NCBI GenBank assembly: GCA_934276735.1
Contig: CAKQTG010000001.1
Location: 186,001-250,000, forward strand
Direction: 5' to 3'
DNA: 64,000 nt
Source of the DNA: an uncultured Alphaproteobacteria bacterium
Lineage (GTDB): Bacteria; Pseudomonadota; Alphaproteobacteria; Rs-D84
The notes beneath the pieces are model-generated. The model was not told the origin of the DNA, did no database searches, and saw only the letters and a list, made by a program, of their open reading frames with translations. Within the stretch, counting starts at the first letter, position 1, and the number at the start of each line of letters is the position of its first letter. The position numbers and the translations under genes are program-made. Positions 59,828 to 64,000 of this stretch are shown here, one piece after another.

Positions 59828-62330
59828 AAATATATTTTATGCAACTAATCCGGCAAAAATGTCAGACGCGTTGTGGGATTTGCTGGCGTCGTCGGGCGCG
59901 GAATTGTCACGTACATTGATATTCTTGCCCAGCCGTCGCGCTGTGCGAACGGTTGAAAAAGCTCTGGCACAGAAATCTGGGGGGGCTGTAATTTTACCAC
60001 ATTTGGTTGCGTTGGGCGAAGGGCTTGATGACCCGGAATTTATTTCAGATACAGATGTTGATGCGGTGCCAAATATGGCGCGTTATGTTATGCTGGCTAA
60101 ATTATTGTCAGCCGACGCCAGTATCGGAAGTGTGGCCGCGGCTTTGCCAGTTGCGCACGATTTGGTGCGTATGACAGATTACCTGGAAAACGAAGGGGTG
60201 GACGCCAGTGCGATTGATTGGAATGCGTTGGTTGGTGACGCGTATGCGCGACATTTTCAGCGCAAGGCAAATTTACTGAATATTTTAACGCGCACGTTGC
60301 CGGCATGTTTTGCCGCGCGTCCGACCCAGACTGCGGCGCGGAATGCTGATATTCGCGGGTGGGGTGACGCGCTGGATAAATATGAATTGGTTGTTGTTTG
60401 TGCTTCAACGGCCAGTGTGCCTGCAACTGCGGATTTAATGCGTGCGGTGGCAGTGCGTGAAAATGGTCGTGTGATTCTGTCTGGTAAAATTATGGGTGCG
60501 CCGGACGATTTATCGCGTGACACAAATCCATACAATGCAGAATATAAATTTTTGTTGTCGTTGGGAATGACACCTGGAGATGTGCAACCGATTGATGTTG
60601 GTCCATCACCAATTGACTTTTTAAATTACACGTTTGGAAATAATCCCGCACGCCCAGATGATGGCACGGCGGTTCGTCATTGTCATTTAATTGAATGCGC
60701 CCGCGAAAGCGAAGAGGCTGCCGTTATCGCAGAAATTGCGGCGCGCGCGGTATCAGAAAATAAATCTGTATTGGTGATAACGCCGGACGCCGCCGGAAAT
60801 CAGCGTGTGGCCCAGGCACTGGCGACGCGTGGGATTGATGCGGATTTTTCCGGGGGCGTGCCCGGTTCTATGACGCCAGCGGGGCGTGCGATATTAAACG
60901 TGTTTGATGATTGGATTGAACGCGGCGATGGCGCAACGTTTGATAAAATGTATGCGGCGTCGCATGGCGATTTGATGGAAACGATTATTCGTATGGTTGA
61001 TGAAAATCGTGATATGTTTGCGCCGATGTTCGATGTGTCAGATGCGGCGTCATTGCAAATTTGGTCGGCAATACAGAACATTTCGGCGTGTATGCGTGAT
61101 GCAGAGATTGTGCCAACAGTTGCCGATGCGCGGGCGTTCTTGGCTGATGCGATTTCATCGGTTACGGTGCGCGGTGCGGCGAATGACACTGCACGCGTCG
61201 TCGTGTTGGGGACGATTGAGTCACGTATGCAGACCGCCGATGTTGTTATTTTGTCCGCGTTGAACGAGGGTATGTTTCCTGCGCGTGGATATGAAAACGC
61301 GTGGTTACCAACGAGAATTGCACGCCAAATTGGGTTGCCGTCGGCCGACAGAAAAGTATCGTTGCAATCTTTGGACTTTATGAATTTGTCGTGTGGATCA
61401 GATGTTTATTGGACGCGCAGCCGCGTATCCGGTGGTGTCCAAACGACAGAATCACGTTTCTTGTCGCGTGTGGCGGTGCGTGGTGGCGCGTTTGACCGGA
61501 CGGCGGCCGATGATATATTGAACGCTGTGCGTGGGCTTGATGTTGTGCCGGCGCGGCCACTGGATTATCGCGCACCGATGCCACCGGCTGATTGGTCAGA
61601 TGTGTATGTGACCGAATTAGAAACATTGATACATAATCCGTATGCGTTCTATGCGCGGCATATCTTGCGTTTGCAGCCGTGTGATGATTATTGGTTGCCA
61701 CCTGACGCACGCGCGTTTGGAATGTTGGTGCATGCGGCACTGGAAAATATAAAACCTGGCAAAACCGTCGCAGCATTGGTTGCCGATATGGATGCGCGGG
61801 CACGTGCCGTGCTGGGCGGGGACAGTATAATATTTCATTTCTGGCATAAACGTTTTATGGAAATCGCGCCTGTGGCGATTGAATATTTGATGGCCTGCCC
61901 AGATGCAGAAATAGAAACAGGCGGCGTGGTAAATATCGCCGGTCGTAACGTTCGTGCGCGCGCAGACCGAATTTGGGACGGGGGCGTTCTGGATATAAAG
62001 ACTGGGACGGCACCGAATAAATCACAACTGGCCCAGGGTAATATGCCACAATTACCGCTAGAGGCATATATGCTGCAATCTGGGGAATTCAAGATTCGCA
62101 CAACAGAAAAATCAAAAACACCTGTGATGGTGTTCTTGCAATTAAAAAATGGCGATGTGCGTCCGATTGAATATGATGCAGCAACCACTGCGGAAATGAT
62201 AGCGGCGGCAGTTGAAAAAACGACGGATTTGGTGAATATGTATTCAGCGGGCGGTGCGCCATATGAATATCGCGAAACAGGCGATAAAAAATACCAGGCC
62301 TGGGACGACCTGGCACGTAAAAATGATTGA
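59814..62330 (+). CDS. addB: Double-strand break repair nuclease/helicase-like AddB
   Basis: 838 residues of alphaproteobacterial-type AddB, partner of AddA in recombination repair. SRTLIFLPSRRAVRTVEKAL at the start replaces the P-loop, a UvrD-like inactive helicase core follows, and the C-terminal PD-(D/E)XK nuclease reads FGMLVHAALENIKPGK...ARADRIWDGGVLDIKTGT...PQLPLEAYML, with D-V-L-D-I-K as the catalytic strand. Start is a TTG at 59814 overlapping engB; the next ATG is 15 codons on. addA, usually directly downstream, is not present, xthA being the next gene. Confidence 0.88.
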   Translation: MASNKNIFYATNPAKMSDALWDLLASSGAELSRTLIFLPSRRAVRTVEKALAQKSGGAVILPHLVALGEGLDDPEFISDTDVDAVPNMARYVMLAKLLSADASIGSVAAALPVAHDLVRMTDYLENEGVDASAIDWNALVGDAYARHFQRKANLLNILTRTLPACFAARPTQTAARNADIRGWGDALDKYELVVVCASTASVPATADLMRAVAVRENGRVILSGKIMGAPDDLSRDTNPYNAEYKFLLSLGMTPGDVQPIDVGPSPIDFLNYTFGNNPARPDDGTAVRHCHLIECARESEEAAVIAEIAARAVSENKSVLVITPDAAGNQRVAQALATRGIDADFSGGVPGSMTPAGRAILNVFDDWIERGDGATFDKMYAASHGDLMETIIRMVDENRDMFAPMFDVSDAASLQIWSAIQNISACMRDAEIVPTVADARAFLADAISSVTVRGAANDTARVVVLGTIESRMQTADVVILSALNEGMFPARGYENAWLPTRIARQIGLPSADRKVSLQSLDFMNLSCGSDVYWTRSRVSGGVQTTESRFLSRVAVRGGAFDRTAADDILNAVRGLDVVPARPLDYRAPMPPADWSDVYVTELETLIHNPYAFYARHILRLQPCDDYWLPPDARAFGMLVHAALENIKPGKTVAALVADMDARARAVLGGDSIIFHFWHKRFMEIAPVAIEYLMACPDAEIETGGVVNIAGRNVRARADRIWDGGVLDIKTGTAPNKSQLAQGNMPQLPLEAYMLQSGEFKIRTTEKSKTPVMVFLQLKNGDVRPIEYDAATTAEMIAAAVEKTTDLVNMYSAGGAPYEYRETGDKKYQAWDDLARKND

Positions 62331-62339
62331 TGTCGTTTT

Positions 62340-63110
62340 TTATTTCAGCGACAACATTAAACCACAATGATCGGTTGGCTTGGCGGCCATACGTGGTGCG
62401 ATGTCTATTTCGCAATGTTTAATCAATTGCATTGCTGCGGGGTTCGCCAAAAAATAATCTAATCGCAATCCCATATTTTTACCAACGGTGTCGCCACCGC
62501 GGTATCCGAACCATGTAAAGCCGACGGTACCAGGATGTTGCACGCGCCAAACATCGGTCCAGCCGCTGTCAATCCATGCCTGCATCGCAGCGCGTGCGGC
62601 GGGTGCGGCAATTGCAATATCAACATAGTTTGCCGGTTTCCATACGTCAATGTCGGCCAGTGCAACGTTAAAGTCGCCGCCGATAATAACGGGTTCTGGC
62701 GAATTCAAATATTGAGAGATATATTTTGTAAATGCCGCCATCCATTCCAGTTTATACGGAAACTTTGGCGAAGACACCGTGTCGCCATTGGGCATATACA
62801 CGTTTATCAATCGCACGCGCCCATCAACCACACATTCCAAAAATCGTGCGTTCATATCTGGATACGTGGGCAGCCCCATTGTCACATCTTCGATGGAATA
62901 TTTCGAAAATGTTGCGACACCGTTCCAGCTTTTTTGACCAAAAACTTTGACGTTATATCCGTATTCATCAAATAGGTTATGTGGAAAGCCAGCGGTTTCA
63001 ACCTTTAATTCCTGGACCAGGATTGTGTCGTATTCGCCCGCACGCAGGATGTCAATAAAACTCTCGGCGTGGGCGCGAATAGAGTTTATATTCAGTGTTA
63101 GAATTTTCAT
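62340..63110 (-). CDS. xthA: Exodeoxyribonuclease III
   Basis: AP endonuclease of the EEP family, 256 residues from ATG at complement(63108-63110), MKILTLNINSIRAHAESF. QELKVE (Glu), GGDFNVAL (D-x-N) and PTDHCGLMLSL (His) are the metal and catalytic motifs. The longer frame from 63167 is without similarity. Convergent with addB by 9 bp and divergent from the acyl-CoA synthetase gene. Confidence 0.95.
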   Translation of the reverse strand: MKILTLNINSIRAHAESFIDILRAGEYDTILVQELKVETAGFPHNLFDEYGYNVKVFGQKSWNGVATFSKYSIEDVTMGLPTYPDMNARFLECVVDGRVRLINVYMPNGDTVSSPKFPYKLEWMAAFTKYISQYLNSPEPVIIGGDFNVALADIDVWKPANYVDIAIAAPAARAAMQAWIDSGWTDVWRVQHPGTVGFTWFGYRGGDTVGKNMGLRLDYFLANPAAMQLIKHCEIDIAPRMAAKPTDHCGLMLSLK

Positions 63111-63180
63111 ATTTGCAATCTTTTCCTTTGGATATATAATACTGTCAGTCCAATATAAAAAAAACAAGGAATTTTTTACG

Positions 63181-64000
63181 ATGAATATGTATCAATTGCT
63201 AGAAAGGGCGGTTGCAACATGGCCTGATTATCTGATTTTGGTGCGCGAAAACATCACGTTTTCTGAATTTTCAGAAATGGTACGTGCGCGTGCAGCCTCA
63301 TTGAACGCGACGGGAATCGGACGCGGTGATGTTGTCGGTGTTTTGGCACACAATATCCCCCAGTTTCCAATTACTATGTTTGCAATTTGGTATCTGGGTG
63401 GTCGCGTATTGCTGCTGGATACAAATCTGACACCGTTTGAATATGACAATATGGCGGAAATCACAAAATGCAAAATGATTTGCGCGGAAAAATCATTTTT
63501 CTATAAAACGGACAAGTTCAAGTTTTATGACATTACGAAAAAAGACGGCAAACCGAATCCAGAGCTGACCGCGGCACCGGTTGAATCAACCGAGATTGCA
63601 ACGCTGTCATTTACATCGGGGTCAACTGGCACGCCCAAGGTGGTGCCATTGACACACTTTAACCTGATTGAATGCGCAAATTCATTGCAAGATATGCACG
63701 AATGGATTGACGCGGGTGACATTATGTATGGTTTCCTGCCGATGTATCACATATTTGGTTTCGCGGTTGAAATTCTGGCGACATTGCATTATGGGTCGGG
63801 TATGCTGTTGCAACCGACCGTCAATCCAAAGGAAATTATGGCGGATTTCAAGAAATACAAACCACAGATTATTCCGGCCGTTCCCAGATTATTTGAGGTT
63901 ATCAGAAACCGTATCATTGATGCGTTAAAGGAAAAGAAAATGTGGTGGATGGCGTCGTTCGTATTGAAATACGGCAAGACGTTGGAAAAAATTGGTCTGG
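63181..64000 (+). CDS. AMP-dependent acyl-CoA synthetase (partial)
   Basis: The first 273 codons of an ANL-superfamily enzyme; the gene leaves the window. LSFTSGSTGTPKVVPLTHFNL is the P-loop-like A3 motif, and MYGFLPMYHIFGFAVEIL the A4-like region. It activates a carboxylate, probably a fatty acid, with ATP before CoA transfer. ATG 63181 follows ACAAGGAATTTTTTACG. Substrate cannot be told from this half. Confidence 0.92.
   Translation, partial: MNMYQLLERAVATWPDYLILVRENITFSEFSEMVRARAASLNATGIGRGDVVGVLAHNIPQFPITMFAIWYLGGRVLLLDTNLTPFEYDNMAEITKCKMICAEKSFFYKTDKFKFYDITKKDGKPNPELTAAPVESTEIATLSFTSGSTGTPKVVPLTHFNLIECANSLQDMHEWIDAGDIMYGFLPMYHIFGFAVEILATLHYGSGMLLQPTVNPKEIMADFKKYKPQIIPAVPRLFEVIRNRIIDALKEKKMWWMASFVLKYGKTLEKIGL

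Overview
The window looks chromosomal and comes from a Gram-negative bacterium, most likely an alphaproteobacterium with a modest-sized genome and about 40-45 % GC. Lipid A genes (lpxK, lpxC, a PagL-like deacylase), Lol export genes and many lipoproteins show an outer membrane. The 44-residue L36, the initiator tRNA anticodon stem and the AddB nuclease are of alphaproteobacterial style. A gut or host-associated lineage such as the RF32/Enterousia group is my guess, not something the sequence proves.

Layout. 1-3.9 kb: elongasome genes on the minus strand (mreC, mreD, mrdA, rodA; no mreB). 4-9.8 kb: rpmI-rplT, pheS-pheT, ychF, an orphan SufD-like gene. 9.9-13.7 kb: rpmJ, a repeat-rich promoter region, virB3-virB4 and an exported HExxH protein. 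13.7-15.8 kb: an ABC-F ATPase and a small unknown gene. 15.8-21.3 kb: an accessory island with a c4-like structured RNA, a BRO-N antirepressor-type gene, an integrase remnant, an EcoRI-type adenine methyltransferase with a DUF262-HNH protein, and a serine recombinase, ending near tRNA-fMet. 21.6-24.7 kb: lipid A genes. 24.8-29.5 kb: IncI-like type IVb pilus genes (PilO2, PilP, ATPase, PilR). 29.5-29.8 kb: a gene-free repeat element with terminal inverted repeats.

29.8-35.1 kb: RusA-like gene, gyrB, HhH glycosylase-like gene, ung, PagL-like gene. 35.2-38.3 kb: tRNA-Met, a GIY-YIG palindromic element directly on the tRNA 3' end, tRNA-Thr, three small envelope genes, a second c4-like RNA and a PIN-like nuclease gene. 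38.5-49.4 kb: aspS behind a T-box-like leader, an AsmA-family gene, uvrB, a DUF559 gene carrying the same repeats as the 29.5-kb element, tsaE, a third c4-like 3' element, an in-frame FtsA-Rpe fusion and ftsQ. 49.5-58.4 kb: a secretin-like lipoprotein that fits the pilus genes, LolC/D, three secreted or anchored proteins with repeats, tRNA-Gly, tRNA-Tyr and an LpoA-like lipoprotein. 58.5-64 kb: rsmI, engB, addB, xthA and the start of an acyl-CoA synthetase.

The points I find most unusual are the multi-copy c4-like RNAs beside an antirepressor and a PIN nuclease, the canonical T-box antiterminator fold before aspS in an apparent alphaproteobacterium, two kinds of palindromic repeats each linked to a tiny nuclease gene, and the FtsA-Rpe fusion.
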